A DNA stretch of 64,000 bases from an uncultured Lachnospiraceae bacterium (GTDB lineage: Bacteria > Bacillota > Clostridia > Lachnospirales > Lachnospiraceae), in contig CAJUDH010000019.1 in NCBI GenBank assembly GCA_910584845.1, positions 1-64,000 on the forward strand, in the 5' to 3' direction. Of the stretch, positions 16,876-27,300 are shown piece by piece. The notes below the pieces were generated by a model. The model searched no databases. It had not been told where the DNA came from and was given only the letters and a program-made list of their open reading frames with translations. The first letter of the stretch is position 1, and every line of letters begins with the position of its first letter. The translations under genes were made by a program, and so were the position numbers.

Positions 16876-19044
16876 ATGGAAAACAATAACCACCGGCCGC
16901 CGGAAAACGGCGGCAATCATAAAAACCAGGGGCCCCAGAGCCAATTTATGGTCATGCTGGTGGCTGCCATCATCACGTTGGTCGCCGTATACATGATGCG
17001 CAACATCATGGTCAGCGAGGGGCGGGAGGAGATCCGCTACGACCAGTTTGTAGAGGAAGTCAACCAGGGAAAAGTGGATTCGATCCTGGTAAAAAATTCC
17101 ACGATTGATATTACTTACAAAGAGGACGCCAACGACAAAAATCCGGCCAAGCAGTATTACGTGATCCGGCTGGGGTCAGACTGGGAGTTTTCCGACCGGC
17201 TGCTGGAACACGGCGTGAAGATTGAGCAGGAGCCCCAGGACAGCAGTATGCTGCTGGAGAGCATTTTGAGTTTTGTCATCCCTTTCCTGATCATTGTGAT
17301 TTTCATGAATTTCATGATGAAGCGGGTAGGGGGCGGAATCATGGGGGTAGGCAAGAGTACGGCCAAAATGTATATGCAGAAAGACACGGGGGTTACGTTT
17401 TCCGATGTGGCGGGCGAGGACGAGGCAAAGGAATCCCTGGTGGAACTGGTGGATTTTTTGCAAAATCCCGGTAAATATACCCATATCGGCGCAAAACTCC
17501 CCAAAGGCGCGTTACTGGTGGGGCCTCCCGGGACAGGCAAGACTTTGCTTGCCCGGGCGGTGGCAGGGGAAGCGAAAGTGCCGTTCTATTTCTTGTCCGG
17601 TTCGGATTTTATGGAAATGTATGTAGGGGTAGGCGCTTCCCGTGTGAGGGATTTGTTCAAGCAGGCCCAGCAGACATCGCCTTGTATTATCTTTATTGAC
17701 GAAGTGGATTCCATTGGGCGCAGCCGCAGCAATTACGGCGGCGGCGGGGAGTCGGAGCAGCAGCAGACGCTAAACCAGCTGCTTTCCGAGATGGACGGCG
17801 TAGACCCTTCTAAGGGGCTTTTGATCCTGGCGGCCACCAACCGCCCGGAGATCCTGGATCCGGCGCTGCTGCGCCCCGGCCGTTTCGACCGGCGGATCAT
17901 CGTAGACAAACCAGATTTAAAGGGGAGGGTGGAGATACTAAAAGTCCACGCCAAAGATGTTTCCCTGGACGACACCGTGGACCTGGATGCCATTGCCCTG
18001 GCCACTTCCGGCGCGGTGGGCTCCGATTTGGCCAATATGATCAATGAGGCGGCCATCCTGGCGGTGAAAAATAAACGCAACGCCGTATGCCAGAAAGATT
18101 TATTCGAGGCGGTGGAAGTGGTGCTGGTGGGCAAAGAGAAAAAAGACCGGGTGCTCAGCAAGGAAGAGCGCCGGATCGTTTCTTACCATGAGGTGGGCCA
18201 TGCCCTGGTCAGCGCTTTGCAAAAAGACGCGGAACCCGTACAAAAGATTACCATTGTGCCCCGTACCATGGGTGCCCTGGGCTATGTGATGCATGTGCCG
18301 GAGGAGGAAAAATACTTAAATACCCAAAAGGAACTTCAAACGATGCTTATCGGGTGCCTGGCCGGCCGCGCGGCAGAAGAGATCGTTTTCCATTCCGTGA
18401 CCACAGGGGCGGCCAACGATATTGAGAAGGCGACCAAGCTGGCCCGGGCCATGGTAACCCAATACGGCATGTCGGAAAAATTCGGACTGATTGGCCTTGC
18501 TACCCAGCAGGACCAATACCTTACCGGGCGTATGGTCATGAATTGCGGCGACGCCACGGCGGCGGAAGTGGACAATGAGGTGATGCGGATCCTGAAGGAA
18601 TCTTACGAGGAAGCCAAACGGCTTTTGAAGGAAAACCGGGACGTTATGGACAAGATCGCCGAGTTCCTCATTGAAAAAGAAACCATCACCGGAAAAGAAT
18701 TTATGGAAATTTTCCGCAAATGCAAAGGCATCCCGGAAGAGGAAAAGGGCAAAAAAGAAGAAATAGGGAATGGTTTCGGGGCAGAAGCGGTAAAAGAGGA
18801 AGGAATAGCGCCAGAAGCCACGGAAAAAGGCGGAAAAGAAGAAAAGAAGGAAGAGGAAGCAAAAACAAGGGCACAAACAGCCGGGGCAGAGGAAAAAGAA
18901 GAAGGCGTGGAGGCCCCAAAAAAGGAGCAGGAGGAAGGCCAGCCAGCCGGCCAGCCAAAAGAAGCACAGCCGGCCCAGGGGCCGAACGAAAAAGGGGCAG
19001 ATACCCAAGGCTGGGTTCCGGCCAATGATAAGAAAGATTCCTAA
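16876..19044 (+). CDS. ftsH: ATP-dependent zinc metalloprotease FtsH
   Basis: 722 residues. Membrane-anchored AAA+ protease for quality control of membrane and regulatory proteins. Two membrane segments (about 18-38 and 130-150) flank the extracytoplasmic domain. Walker A GPPGTGKT is at about residue 216, Walker B IIFIDEVDSIG follows, then the second region of homology with ALLRPGRFDRR, and the zinc site HEVGH at about 438. After the protease domain there is a tail of roughly 100 residues dominated by Lys, Glu, Ala and Gln, longer and more charged than in typical FtsH. The start has only a weak AGGGG site. Confidence 0.97.
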   Translation: MENNNHRPPENGGNHKNQGPQSQFMVMLVAAIITLVAVYMMRNIMVSEGREEIRYDQFVEEVNQGKVDSILVKNSTIDITYKEDANDKNPAKQYYVIRLGSDWEFSDRLLEHGVKIEQEPQDSSMLLESILSFVIPFLIIVIFMNFMMKRVGGGIMGVGKSTAKMYMQKDTGVTFSDVAGEDEAKESLVELVDFLQNPGKYTHIGAKLPKGALLVGPPGTGKTLLARAVAGEAKVPFYFLSGSDFMEMYVGVGASRVRDLFKQAQQTSPCIIFIDEVDSIGRSRSNYGGGGESEQQQTLNQLLSEMDGVDPSKGLLILAATNRPEILDPALLRPGRFDRRIIVDKPDLKGRVEILKVHAKDVSLDDTVDLDAIALATSGAVGSDLANMINEAAILAVKNKRNAVCQKDLFEAVEVVLVGKEKKDRVLSKEERRIVSYHEVGHALVSALQKDAEPVQKITIVPRTMGALGYVMHVPEEEKYLNTQKELQTMLIGCLAGRAAEEIVFHSVTTGAANDIEKATKLARAMVTQYGMSEKFGLIGLATQQDQYLTGRMVMNCGDATAAEVDNEVMRILKESYEEAKRLLKENRDVMDKIAEFLIEKETITGKEFMEIFRKCKGIPEEEKGKKEEIGNGFGAEAVKEEGIAPEATEKGGKEEKKEEEAKTRAQTAGAEEKEEGVEAPKKEQEEGQPAGQPKEAQPAQGPNEKGADTQGWVPANDKKDS

Positions 19045-19084
19045 TCCATGGTGATTTCCGGGCAACATTATGACAGGATTTAAA

Positions 19085-19130
19085 GGAAACGGGTGGTTAA
19101 GGGCATGAAAGCCCTTTGCCGCCCGTTTCC
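19085..19130. terminator. Terminator between ftsH and the convergent anchored protein
   Basis: GGAAACGGGTGG (19085-19096) pairs with CCGCCCGTTTCC (19119-19130), with an inner AGGGC/GCCCT stem; TTATATTTT follows on the plus strand. Probably serves both convergent genes. Confidence 0.75.
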
Positions 19131-19151
19131 TTATATTTTCCTGCTGCACGG

Positions 19152-19586
19152 CTATTTAGCCGTTGCCTTTTGCAACGCCCGGTCAATGGCCTGGATCAGC
19201 GCCTGGGAAGTATAACGGGTATCTTCGGAATACGTCAACCCCTCGGTTGACTGGGTGTCGCAAATCTGCTTTGTCAGGTTTTGCAAGGATGGCTGTACCA
19301 GGGGATACATGGTGGCCACAGAGTCGCTTAAGGGCACCATTGAAATGGAAGTAATCCGGTTGGCGTCTACCGCCACCTCCACATTGACTTCCTGGGAGCC
19401 CAGGACAAGGGAGGAAGAATAGAGGCCGGGGACATAAAGGACCTGGTCTGAAGCCACTGGCGCATCTTTTTTTGGCCGGAACATAATAAACAGCAGCATC
19501 ACCAGCAAGATGCCAAGGCCGATAAAAATGGCGGTGTATATGATTTCTTTCATTCGCAGGACGACTATTTTTGTTTTGGAACTCAT
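19152..19586 (-). CDS. Membrane-anchored protein with FMN-binding-like repeat, unknown function
   Basis: 144 residues. One hydrophobic helix at about 14-37 (IIYTAIFIGLGILLVMLLF) with a short basic N-terminus predicts a signal anchor with the rest outside the cell. The outer part (VNVEVAVDANRITSISMVPLSDS, then SQALIQAIDRALQKA) has the strand-turn-strand and Ala-rich helix pattern of FMN-binding-type domains, but the Thr/Ser flavinylation motif is not clear. I do not assign a function. Convergent to ftsH and divergent from addB. Confidence 0.7.
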   Translation of the reverse strand: MSSKTKIVVLRMKEIIYTAIFIGLGILLVMLLFIMFRPKKDAPVASDQVLYVPGLYSSSLVLGSQEVNVEVAVDANRITSISMVPLSDSVATMYPLVQPSLQNLTKQICDTQSTEGLTYSEDTRYTSQALIQAIDRALQKATAK

Positions 19587-19765
19587 GGGAGCCCTCCGGG
19601 GATGTTTGCTATAATCTATTCTCAGGAAGAAAAATTTATGCTATGATATTGGAAACGCTCGGTATGCCAGGCAGGAAATCCCGGATGCCGTTTTCCATAA
19701 ACGCCAAAACCTTGGTGTTTGGCTTGTAAAAACAAATGGCAATGCCATAGGAGGGCACAAAAATT

Positions 19766-22700
19766 ATGTCACTGCAATTAATTTTAGGCGCGTCTGGTTC
19801 GGGAAAGACCACTTATCTATACGACCAGGTGATCCAGGCGTCCATGAAGCGCCCGGACCGGACCTATTTTATTATTGTGCCGGAGCAGTTTACCATGCAG
19901 GCGCAAAAAGACATCATAACCCGCCATCCAAACCATGGGACAATGAATATTGATGTAGTCAGTTTTCAGCGCCTGGCTTTCCGGGTGTTTGAGGAACTGG
20001 CAGTGGAGAACCTGCAGGTTTTGGATGATATGGGCAAGTCTATGGTGCTGCGGAAGGTGGCGGCAAACCATCGGCGGGACCTGGTCTTGTTCCAAGGCCA
20101 TCTGGGGCAGGCCGGCTTTGTGAACCAGTTAAAGACGACTTTGTCAGAATTTTACCAGTACGGCATAACCCCGCAGATTTTGCAGGAAATGGCGCCGCAG
20201 GCCAGGACCCCGCTGTTCGGCCAAAAGCTAAGGGACTTTGCCGTGGTTTTCCAGGGGTTTGAGGATTATATTGCCGGGCATTACATTACCACGGAAGAGG
20301 TGCTGGATGTGCTGTGCCGGGTGCTGCCCCGGTCAGGGCTGGTAAAGAACAGCATTGTGGCTTTGGACGGCTATGCCGGGTTTATGCCGGTGCAATACCG
20401 GCTGGTGCAGATGTTCCTGATTTATGCCAAACAAGTGGTGGTGACGGTGACGGCAGACCCATGGGCGCCCCTTTACCGGAAGCTGGGGATGCAGAGCCTG
20501 TTCCATATGAGCAGCCAGATGGTGCGCCGCCTGACAAAACTGGCAGAGGAAAATCAAGTGAAAAAGCTGCCGGACCGCTGGCTGCCGGAAAGCGGGAAAA
20601 TAAAGGGGGGGATACCGCCGCGTTTTGCCGGGAACCCGGAGCTGGCATTTTTGGAGCAAAATTTATTCCGTTATGGAAAAAATGCCTACGAGGGGGAAAT
20701 GGCAGGCGGCGTAGAGCTGTACCAGGCGGCCAACCCTTCCAGGGAGATTGCCCATGTGGCCCACCGGATCCAGGGCATGGTCCGCCAACGGGGGATGCGG
20801 TACCGGGATATGGCCATTATTACGGGGGATTTGGCCGGGTATGGCAATGAGGTTGCCCGCCAGCTGGAGAAAAACGGGATCCCCTTTTTTATGGACGACA
20901 AAAAGGATGTTTTGGACAACCCTATGGTGGAGCTCATCCGCGGGGCGTTGGAGGCAGTGCAAAAAGACTTTTCTTATGAAAGCGTGTTCCGCTTCTTAAG
21001 GACCGGCCTGGTAGTTGCCAACCGGGAAATGATAGACCGGATGGAAAATTATGTGCTGGCCATGGGGATCCGGGGGCATAAAAAGTGGAAGGGGCCTTGG
21101 GAACGGGCTTGCCGCGCTTTGGCCGGTTATAATTTGCCGGAGTTAAATGCATTTCGGGACGAGGCTTTAAAGCCTTTGTTTGCCTTGCGGGAGGCGTTTG
21201 GGCAAGAGCATATTACCATAGCCGGCCGGGTGAAGGCGGTGAAAGGGCTTTTGGAGGCCTGCCAGATTTCAGAGAAGCTTCAGGCTTACCAGGAATACTT
21301 TACCAGGAGGAAAGAGTACCGGCTGGCCAAGGAATACGGGCAGGTATATGAGCTGGTGGAAGACTTGCTGGACCGGCTGGCAGACTTGCTGGGGGAAGAG
21401 CAGGTGGGCCGGAAAGAATTTATGGAGATTTTAGACGCCGGCTTTGGGGAAATCTCCGTGGGGGCCATCCCCGCCACCGTAGACCGGGTGGTAGTGGGGG
21501 ATATTACCCGGACAAGGCTGGCCCATATCCGTGCCCTGTTCTTTGTAGGGGTAAACGACGGGATTGTACCGATGAGGAAAGGGGGGGGGAGTTTGTTATC
21601 CGACCAGGAGAGGGAGTTTTTCAGCGCCCATGACCTGGAATTGGCCCCGTCGGCCAGGGAAGACAGTTTTCAGCAAAGGTTTTACCTGTACCTGATGATG
21701 ACCAAACCGTCGGATTGCCTGGCGTTATCTTATGCCGCCCTGGGGGCGGACGGGAAAAGCCGAAGGGCATCCTACCTTATCGGGGAGATAAAAAGGATGT
21801 TCCCCCGGCTGAAATGCCAGGAGGAGCCGGAGGGGGCAAAGGAGGTCTACTCGTTAGAGGAGGGGAGGAGGCAGCTGATCGGCGGCCTGCGCCAGTATCG
21901 GGACGGGGGGCTGGACGGCCCTCCCCTGCGGCAGTTTATGGAGCTGTACCGCTGGTTTTACGGATCCCCCCTGCATCGGGAAGAAGCCATGCGCTTGGCG
22001 GAGGCTGCCTTTTATGTTTATGAACAGCAAGGGGTCGGCCATGCGGTGGCGCGGGCCCTCTATGGCAATATCCTTAGCGGAAGCGTGACCCGGCTGGAGC
22101 AGTTTGCGGCCTGCGCCTATGGACATTTCCTGAAATACGGGCTGGAGCTGATGGAAAGGCAAAAGTACGAGCTGGCCGCCGCCGATATAGGGAACCTGTT
22201 CCACGATTCCATTGACCGGTGTTTCCGCCAAGTCCAGCAGGAAGGGAAAGATTGGCGGACCATTACCGACGACGAGCGCGAAAAGCTGGTGCATGGATGC
22301 GTGGAACAAGTAACCGGGGAATATGGCAACACCATCCTGGGGAGTTCTTCACGGAATGCTTATTTGGCCCGCCGGGTGGAACAGATTACCCAGCGTACCA
22401 TATGGGCGCTGCAGCAGCAGATCCGGAAAGGGGATTTTGTCCCTGTGGGGTTTGAAGTGTCGTTTTCGGCCGCCGACGATTTGGAGGCGATGAAGGTTTC
22501 CCTATCGGAAGACGAACAGCTGCATCTAAGGGGGCGCATTGACCGGCTGGATTTATGCCAGGACGGGCAGCAGGTATATGTAAAGATTATTGACTATAAG
22601 TCAGGCAGCACATCTTTTGATTTGGTGGCGATTTACTATGGGCTCCAGCTGCAGCTGGTAGTTTATATGGATGCCATGCTGGAGATGGCAAAGCGGAACT

Positions 22701-23203
22701 TTCCGGACAAGGAAGTAGTTCCGGCCGGGATCCTGTATTACCATATTGACGACCCTTTGGCAGACAAGGAAGGGGTGAAGGAAGAGGGGGGGACCGGACA
22801 GCAGGCAGTTGACCGGGAGATCCTTAAGAAGCTGCGGATGGACGGGCTGGTCAACAGCGAGCTGAAAGCCATCCGCCATATGGATTCGTCCATAGAAAAG
22901 CAGTCGGATATTATTCCGGTGGTATTAAAAGACGGCCAGGTACAAGAGGGCCGTTCGTCCGTGGCCAACCAGGAACGGTTTGAAGGGCTGCGCCAGTATG
23001 TGCGCAAGAAGGTGAAGGAAGCCGGGCAGGATATTTTGCGGGGGGAGGCGGGGGTAAACCCTTATAAGAGCGGGCAGAAGACGGCTTGCGACTATTGCCC
23101 TTACCATGCGGTGTGCGGGTTTGACAAGAAGGTATCCGGTTTTGAGTACCGGAAATTAAAAGGGAAAAAGGCGGAGGAAATCTGGGAGGAGCTATGTCAG
23201 TAA
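19766..23203 (+). CDS. addB: AddB subunit of the AddAB helicase-nuclease
   Basis: 1145 residues. With AddA it resects double-strand breaks for recombination. Walker A GASGSGKTTYL is at about residue 8. The C-terminal nuclease shows VKIIDYKSGSTSFD. The iron-sulphur cluster ligands are one Cys in LEQFAACAYGHFLKYGL and the trio CDYCPYHAVC near the C-terminus. Size is as expected for AddB. Overlaps addA by 10 bases, indicating a coupled operon. Confidence 0.97.
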   Translation: MSLQLILGASGSGKTTYLYDQVIQASMKRPDRTYFIIVPEQFTMQAQKDIITRHPNHGTMNIDVVSFQRLAFRVFEELAVENLQVLDDMGKSMVLRKVAANHRRDLVLFQGHLGQAGFVNQLKTTLSEFYQYGITPQILQEMAPQARTPLFGQKLRDFAVVFQGFEDYIAGHYITTEEVLDVLCRVLPRSGLVKNSIVALDGYAGFMPVQYRLVQMFLIYAKQVVVTVTADPWAPLYRKLGMQSLFHMSSQMVRRLTKLAEENQVKKLPDRWLPESGKIKGGIPPRFAGNPELAFLEQNLFRYGKNAYEGEMAGGVELYQAANPSREIAHVAHRIQGMVRQRGMRYRDMAIITGDLAGYGNEVARQLEKNGIPFFMDDKKDVLDNPMVELIRGALEAVQKDFSYESVFRFLRTGLVVANREMIDRMENYVLAMGIRGHKKWKGPWERACRALAGYNLPELNAFRDEALKPLFALREAFGQEHITIAGRVKAVKGLLEACQISEKLQAYQEYFTRRKEYRLAKEYGQVYELVEDLLDRLADLLGEEQVGRKEFMEILDAGFGEISVGAIPATVDRVVVGDITRTRLAHIRALFFVGVNDGIVPMRKGGGSLLSDQEREFFSAHDLELAPSAREDSFQQRFYLYLMMTKPSDCLALSYAALGADGKSRRASYLIGEIKRMFPRLKCQEEPEGAKEVYSLEEGRRQLIGGLRQYRDGGLDGPPLRQFMELYRWFYGSPLHREEAMRLAEAAFYVYEQQGVGHAVARALYGNILSGSVTRLEQFAACAYGHFLKYGLELMERQKYELAAADIGNLFHDSIDRCFRQVQQEGKDWRTITDDEREKLVHGCVEQVTGEYGNTILGSSSRNAYLARRVEQITQRTIWALQQQIRKGDFVPVGFEVSFSAADDLEAMKVSLSEDEQLHLRGRIDRLDLCQDGQQVYVKIIDYKSGSTSFDLVAIYYGLQLQLVVYMDAMLEMAKRNFPDKEVVPAGILYYHIDDPLADKEGVKEEGGTGQQAVDREILKKLRMDGLVNSELKAIRHMDSSIEKQSDIIPVVLKDGQVQEGRSSVANQERFEGLRQYVRKKVKEAGQDILRGEAGVNPYKSGQKTACDYCPYHAVCGFDKKVSGFEYRKLKGKKAEEIWEELCQ

Positions 23204-26200
23204 ATTGGACCGAAGAACAAAAGCAAGTCATCGAAAGCCGGGGGAGCAATCTGCTGGTCAGCGCGGCGGCAGGCAGCGGGAAGACGGCGGTTTTGGTGGA
23301 ACGGATCATCCGGATGGTGACAGACGAGAAACACCCGTTGGATATTGATAAATTGCTGGTTATGACCTTTACCAACGCGGCAGCGGCGGAGATGCGGGAA
23401 CGGATCGGCGCAGCCATAGAACAAAAACTGGAAGAAGCGCCGGAGGACGAACACCTTCAAGCCCAGGCCGCCCTGGTTCACCACGCCCAGATTACGACCA
23501 TCGACAGTTTTTGCGTAAATTTGATCCGAAGCCATTTCAATATGCTGGATTTGGATCCGGCCTTTCGGATTGGCGACGAGGGCGAACTGATGCTGTTGAG
23601 GGCGGATGCTATGCAGGAACTTTTGGAAGGCCGTTATGAAAACGGGGGGCCTCCTTTCGAGCGTTTTGTGGAAGCCTATTCCCAGGGGAAAAGCGACGCC
23701 TCTATAGAAACTTACATTATGCAAGTGTATACGTTTTCCCAGAGCAACCCTTACCCTGCCTGGTGGTTTGCCCAATGCCGGGAAGAATGGGGGGGGGACG
23801 GGGAGGGGCCGGAAGGGCCCTATCCGTGGATGGAGTTTTTGATGGCGGACGTAAAACGGCAGGCCAGAGAATGGATGGGGCAAATCCGGGAGGCCCTGGA
23901 GGAATGCCGCGCAGACGAATACCTGTGTGCCTATGAGCCGATGCTGCAGGAGGACATCCGTATGCTAAAGTCCCTTGAGCAGGTGGAAGATTTTGCCCGG
24001 TTGCCCTCTTTGCTGTCTTCGGTGAAATGGCCCCGTCTGGCCTCGGTCCGCAGCAAAGATGTGGACGGGGAGAAAAAAGCTTGTATCACCAATTGCCGGG
24101 ACCGGGTTAAAAAAGCGGTGGCTAAGATGAGGGATTTGTATGCTTTCGGGGAATGGGGGGAAATGTGCCGGGACCTTGCCGGGACCAGGGAGCCGGTGCA
24201 AATGCTTCTTGACTTGGCGGAAGAATTTTCCCGGCGTTACCAGGAAAAGAAACGGGAGCGGAACCTGGTGGACTTTAACGACCTGGAGCATGAAGCGCTT
24301 AAGGTATTGATCCATTTTCCGGAAACAGGCAAAGAAGGGCCGGCCGGCCAGGCGCAGGAAGAAGATGGCGCTTTTGGGCAGGGCGAAGGCGGGGACAAAA
24401 CGGTTTTGGCCAGGCCGGAGGAAAGCCCCGGCCAGAAAGGGGCCAGGGAGGATAAGGGCGGAGGGGGATTTGGCCGGTTTTCCTACACGGAAGCAGCAGA
24501 CCAGGTTGCCATGCAGTTCGAGGAGGTTTTGGTAGATGAATACCAAGACAGCAACCTGGTACAGGAAGCGTTGCTGGGGGCTGTGTCCAGGGAACGTTTC
24601 GGCCATCCCAACGTGTTTATGGTAGGGGATGTAAAGCAGAGCATATACAAATTCCGCCTGGCCAGGCCGGAACTGTTTTTGGAGAAATACCATACATACC
24701 AGCCTTATGGGGAGCCTCAAGACCGGCAGGAAAGCAGCGGGGGAAAGGCAGCCTTTCAGGAAGGCGCCGGCGCAGGCAGGGGCGAGGAAGGAAGCAGCCA
24801 GGAAAAGGGGGGGGGAGGCGGCGGAAGGAAAATCGAGCTCCACCGCAATTTCCGCAGCCGGGAGCAGGTACTGGCCGGGATCAACGATATATTTTTCCGG
24901 ATTATGACGGAAAATTTGGGGAATATCCAATATACACAGGAGACGGCCTTGCATCCCGGGGCCCGGTTCGCCGAGGCAGGGGCCCCTATCGGGTATCCGG
25001 AACTGTTATTGGTTGACACAGGGGCGGGGGCTCTGGCCCAAATGGAAGAGGAAGCCGCCGATTATACGGCAAAGGAACTGGAGGCAAAAGTAATTGCCGG
25101 GCGGATCCGGGAGCTGACAGATCCGGAAAACGGTTTGCAGGTATGGGATAAAAAGCTGGGGGGCGCCGGGGGGTACCGGACGGCAAGGTACCAAGACATG
25201 GCGGTTCTGCTCCGCAGCACGGCCGGGTGGACCGAAACTTTGCTGTCGGTGCTGATGAACGAAGGGATACCGGCCTATGCCGAGTCCCGGACGGGATATT
25301 TTAATACAGCGGAAGTGGAAACCGTTTTGAGTATGTTGGCTGCCATAGACAACCCCATGCAGGATATTCCGCTGGCTGCCGTGCTTAAATCCCCTATGGT
25401 CGGTATGTCGGACAAAGAACTGGCCTTGATGATGGCAAGATACCGGGGCTGTGCAAATAAAGGGCAGGACCGGGGGGTCTATGGGGCCATAGGGTATTGC
25501 CTGGCAAACGGACAGGAAGGCGGCCCGGACGAGGGATGGGTTCAAAAGCTGCGGGAATTTACCGTTTTGCTGAAACGCCTTCGCGATGAAAGCGCTTATT
25601 TACCCATCCATGAACTGATTTACCATGTGTTTGAAGCGACCGGATACTATAATTATGTATCCGCTATGCCTGCGGGGGAAACGCGGAAGGCGAACCTGGA
25701 CATGCTGGTGGAAAAAGCGGCAGCTTACGGGCAGACCAGCTACAAAGGGCTATTCCATTTTATCCGGTATATCGAAAACCTGAAAAAATACCACACAGAT
25801 TTTGGGGAAGCCTCCACATTGGGGGAAGAAGACAACACGGTCCGGATTATGAGCATCCATAAGAGCAAAGGGCTGGAATTCCCCATTGTGTTTTTGGCGG
25901 GGACGGGTAAGAAATTTAACCGGCAGGATATTTACGGGAAAGTATTGATTGACCCGGAGCTGGGGATCGGGACGGACTATCTGGATTTGGAACATCGGGT
26001 GAAAACCACCACCTTAAAGAAAAACGTGCTGAAAAGGAAGATGGACCTGGAAAACCTGGGGGAGGAACTGCGGGTGCTGTACGTGGCTATGACCCGGGCG
26101 AAAGAAAAGTTGATTATGACCGGCACAGACCGGCATTTGGAGGCAAAATTGGAAAAATATGCCCATGTGCCCCTGGTGGATGGGCAGGTTCCTTTTACCA

Positions 26201-27138
26201 TCCTATCCACGGCCAACTCTTACCTGGATTGGCTCCTTATGGGCATAAGCGACGGCAAGGCCAGGGTGGCCATGGCAGAGCTTCCCCTGTGGGATTTTGT
26301 AGGTGAGGAATTGGTGCGCCAGATGCAGAGTGCAGGTTTCAAAGGACGGCTGCTGGAGATGGATCCGGACAAAGCTTTTGATAAAGGCTACCGGCAAAAA
26401 CTGGAACAGGGTTTAGGATATGAATATCCCTACCAAGCGGACATCCAGCTGTATACGGAGATTTCCGTCTCGGAATTGAAAAAACAAGGGCAGATGGTGG
26501 ACGCCTCCGAAAGCATCCAACAGGAAGGCCCGTTGAATTTTGTATGGGAACAGTGGCTGGAGAAAAGGGCGGCAGAAGATGCCATGGCAGAGGAAGCCCC
26601 TTCAAAGGTAAAGGCAAAGCCTTCTGGCTATGGGGCCACCCGGGGCACGGCCTACCACCGCGCTTTGGAATTGCTGCCTTTTGACCAGGTAGAAGGGCTG
26701 GAAGACGTTAAAAGCTGCCTTAACGGCCTGGTGGAAAACAAGCAATTTTCCCGGGAGAGCATGGAACTGGTCCAATGTGGGGAAATCTGGGCATTCCTTA
26801 GCTCCGGGCTGGGGCAAAGGATGCGCAAGGCCCAAAAGGAAGGCCGGCTTTATAAGGAACAACAGTTTATTTTGGGGATTCCCGCCAGGGAGATAGGGGC
26901 CGGGGATTCCGACGAGCTGGTAGTGGTCCAGGGTATCCTTGACGCCTACATGGAAGAAGGGGATGGGCTGGTGCTGGTGGATTACAAAACCGACAAGGTG
27001 CAGAAGGCGTCGACGCTGGTAGAGCATTACCAAAAGCAGATTGATTATTATGCCGTGGCGTTAAACCGGATTACAGGGAAGGCAGTGAAGGAAAAGGTCA
27101 TATATTCTTTGGCCCTGCAACAGGAAATTGCCTTGTAA
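23194..27138 (+). CDS. addA: AddA subunit of the AddAB helicase-nuclease
   Basis: 1314 residues. UvrD-type helicase plus nuclease. Helicase motifs: AAAGSGKTAVLVERI (Walker A), VDFNDLEHEAL, VLVDEYQDSN (Walker B), VMGDVKQSIYKFR shown here as MVGDVKQSIYKFR, and SIHKSKGLEFPIVF. The C-terminal nuclease motif is LVLVDYKTDKVQ. Two Gly/Glu/Gln-rich, low-complexity insertions lie at about residues 385-430 and 515-545, between helicase motifs; they look like expanded linkers. Starts inside addB. Confidence 0.97.
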   Translation: MSVNWTEEQKQVIESRGSNLLVSAAAGSGKTAVLVERIIRMVTDEKHPLDIDKLLVMTFTNAAAAEMRERIGAAIEQKLEEAPEDEHLQAQAALVHHAQITTIDSFCVNLIRSHFNMLDLDPAFRIGDEGELMLLRADAMQELLEGRYENGGPPFERFVEAYSQGKSDASIETYIMQVYTFSQSNPYPAWWFAQCREEWGGDGEGPEGPYPWMEFLMADVKRQAREWMGQIREALEECRADEYLCAYEPMLQEDIRMLKSLEQVEDFARLPSLLSSVKWPRLASVRSKDVDGEKKACITNCRDRVKKAVAKMRDLYAFGEWGEMCRDLAGTREPVQMLLDLAEEFSRRYQEKKRERNLVDFNDLEHEALKVLIHFPETGKEGPAGQAQEEDGAFGQGEGGDKTVLARPEESPGQKGAREDKGGGGFGRFSYTEAADQVAMQFEEVLVDEYQDSNLVQEALLGAVSRERFGHPNVFMVGDVKQSIYKFRLARPELFLEKYHTYQPYGEPQDRQESSGGKAAFQEGAGAGRGEEGSSQEKGGGGGGRKIELHRNFRSREQVLAGINDIFFRIMTENLGNIQYTQETALHPGARFAEAGAPIGYPELLLVDTGAGALAQMEEEAADYTAKELEAKVIAGRIRELTDPENGLQVWDKKLGGAGGYRTARYQDMAVLLRSTAGWTETLLSVLMNEGIPAYAESRTGYFNTAEVETVLSMLAAIDNPMQDIPLAAVLKSPMVGMSDKELALMMARYRGCANKGQDRGVYGAIGYCLANGQEGGPDEGWVQKLREFTVLLKRLRDESAYLPIHELIYHVFEATGYYNYVSAMPAGETRKANLDMLVEKAAAYGQTSYKGLFHFIRYIENLKKYHTDFGEASTLGEEDNTVRIMSIHKSKGLEFPIVFLAGTGKKFNRQDIYGKVLIDPELGIGTDYLDLEHRVKTTTLKKNVLKRKMDLENLGEELRVLYVAMTRAKEKLIMTGTDRHLEAKLEKYAHVPLVDGQVPFTILSTANSYLDWLLMGISDGKARVAMAELPLWDFVGEELVRQMQSAGFKGRLLEMDPDKAFDKGYRQKLEQGLGYEYPYQADIQLYTEISVSELKKQGQMVDASESIQQEGPLNFVWEQWLEKRAAEDAMAEEAPSKVKAKPSGYGATRGTAYHRALELLPFDQVEGLEDVKSCLNGLVENKQFSRESMELVQCGEIWAFLSSGLGQRMRKAQKEGRLYKEQQFILGIPAREIGAGDSDELVVVQGILDAYMEEGDGLVLVDYKTDKVQKASTLVEHYQKQIDYYAVALNRITGKAVKEKVIYSLALQQEIAL

Positions 27139-27140
27139 AA

Positions 27141-27161
27141 GCACCCTGCCCTGCAGGGTGC
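27141..27161 (+). other. Short hairpin after addA
   Basis: GCACCCTGC (27141-27149) pairs perfectly with GCAGGGTGC (27153-27161) across a CCT loop, directly after the addA stop. No U-tract, so possibly an mRNA 3'-end stabiliser rather than a terminator. Confidence 0.5.
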
Positions 27162-27258
27162 CCTTCCCGGGCGGGCCGCTTTTGCGGCAGTCCCTTTTTT
27201 GGCCGTAGCGGGGTTTTGGCAGGGCGTGTTTTGTTCCTTAGGCCTATTTTTATAAAGT

Positions 27259-27294
27259 AAACCCGGCAAGGGCAGATGGCCCTTTGCCGGGTTT
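27259..27294. terminator. Bidirectional terminator between addA and glgD
   Basis: AAACCCGGCAAGGGC (27259-27273) pairs with GCCCTTTGCCGGGTTT (27279-27294) with one bulged base. T-rich sequence lies on both sides, so it can serve glgD (leftward) and the addAB operon. Confidence 0.75.
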
Positions 27295-27300
27295 GTGGTT

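Noticed and set aside
18316..19149. 277-codon minus-strand open frame across the end of ftsH
   Set aside because: Phe/Leu-rich sequence is the complement of the Lys/Glu-rich FtsH tail, not a membrane protein gene.
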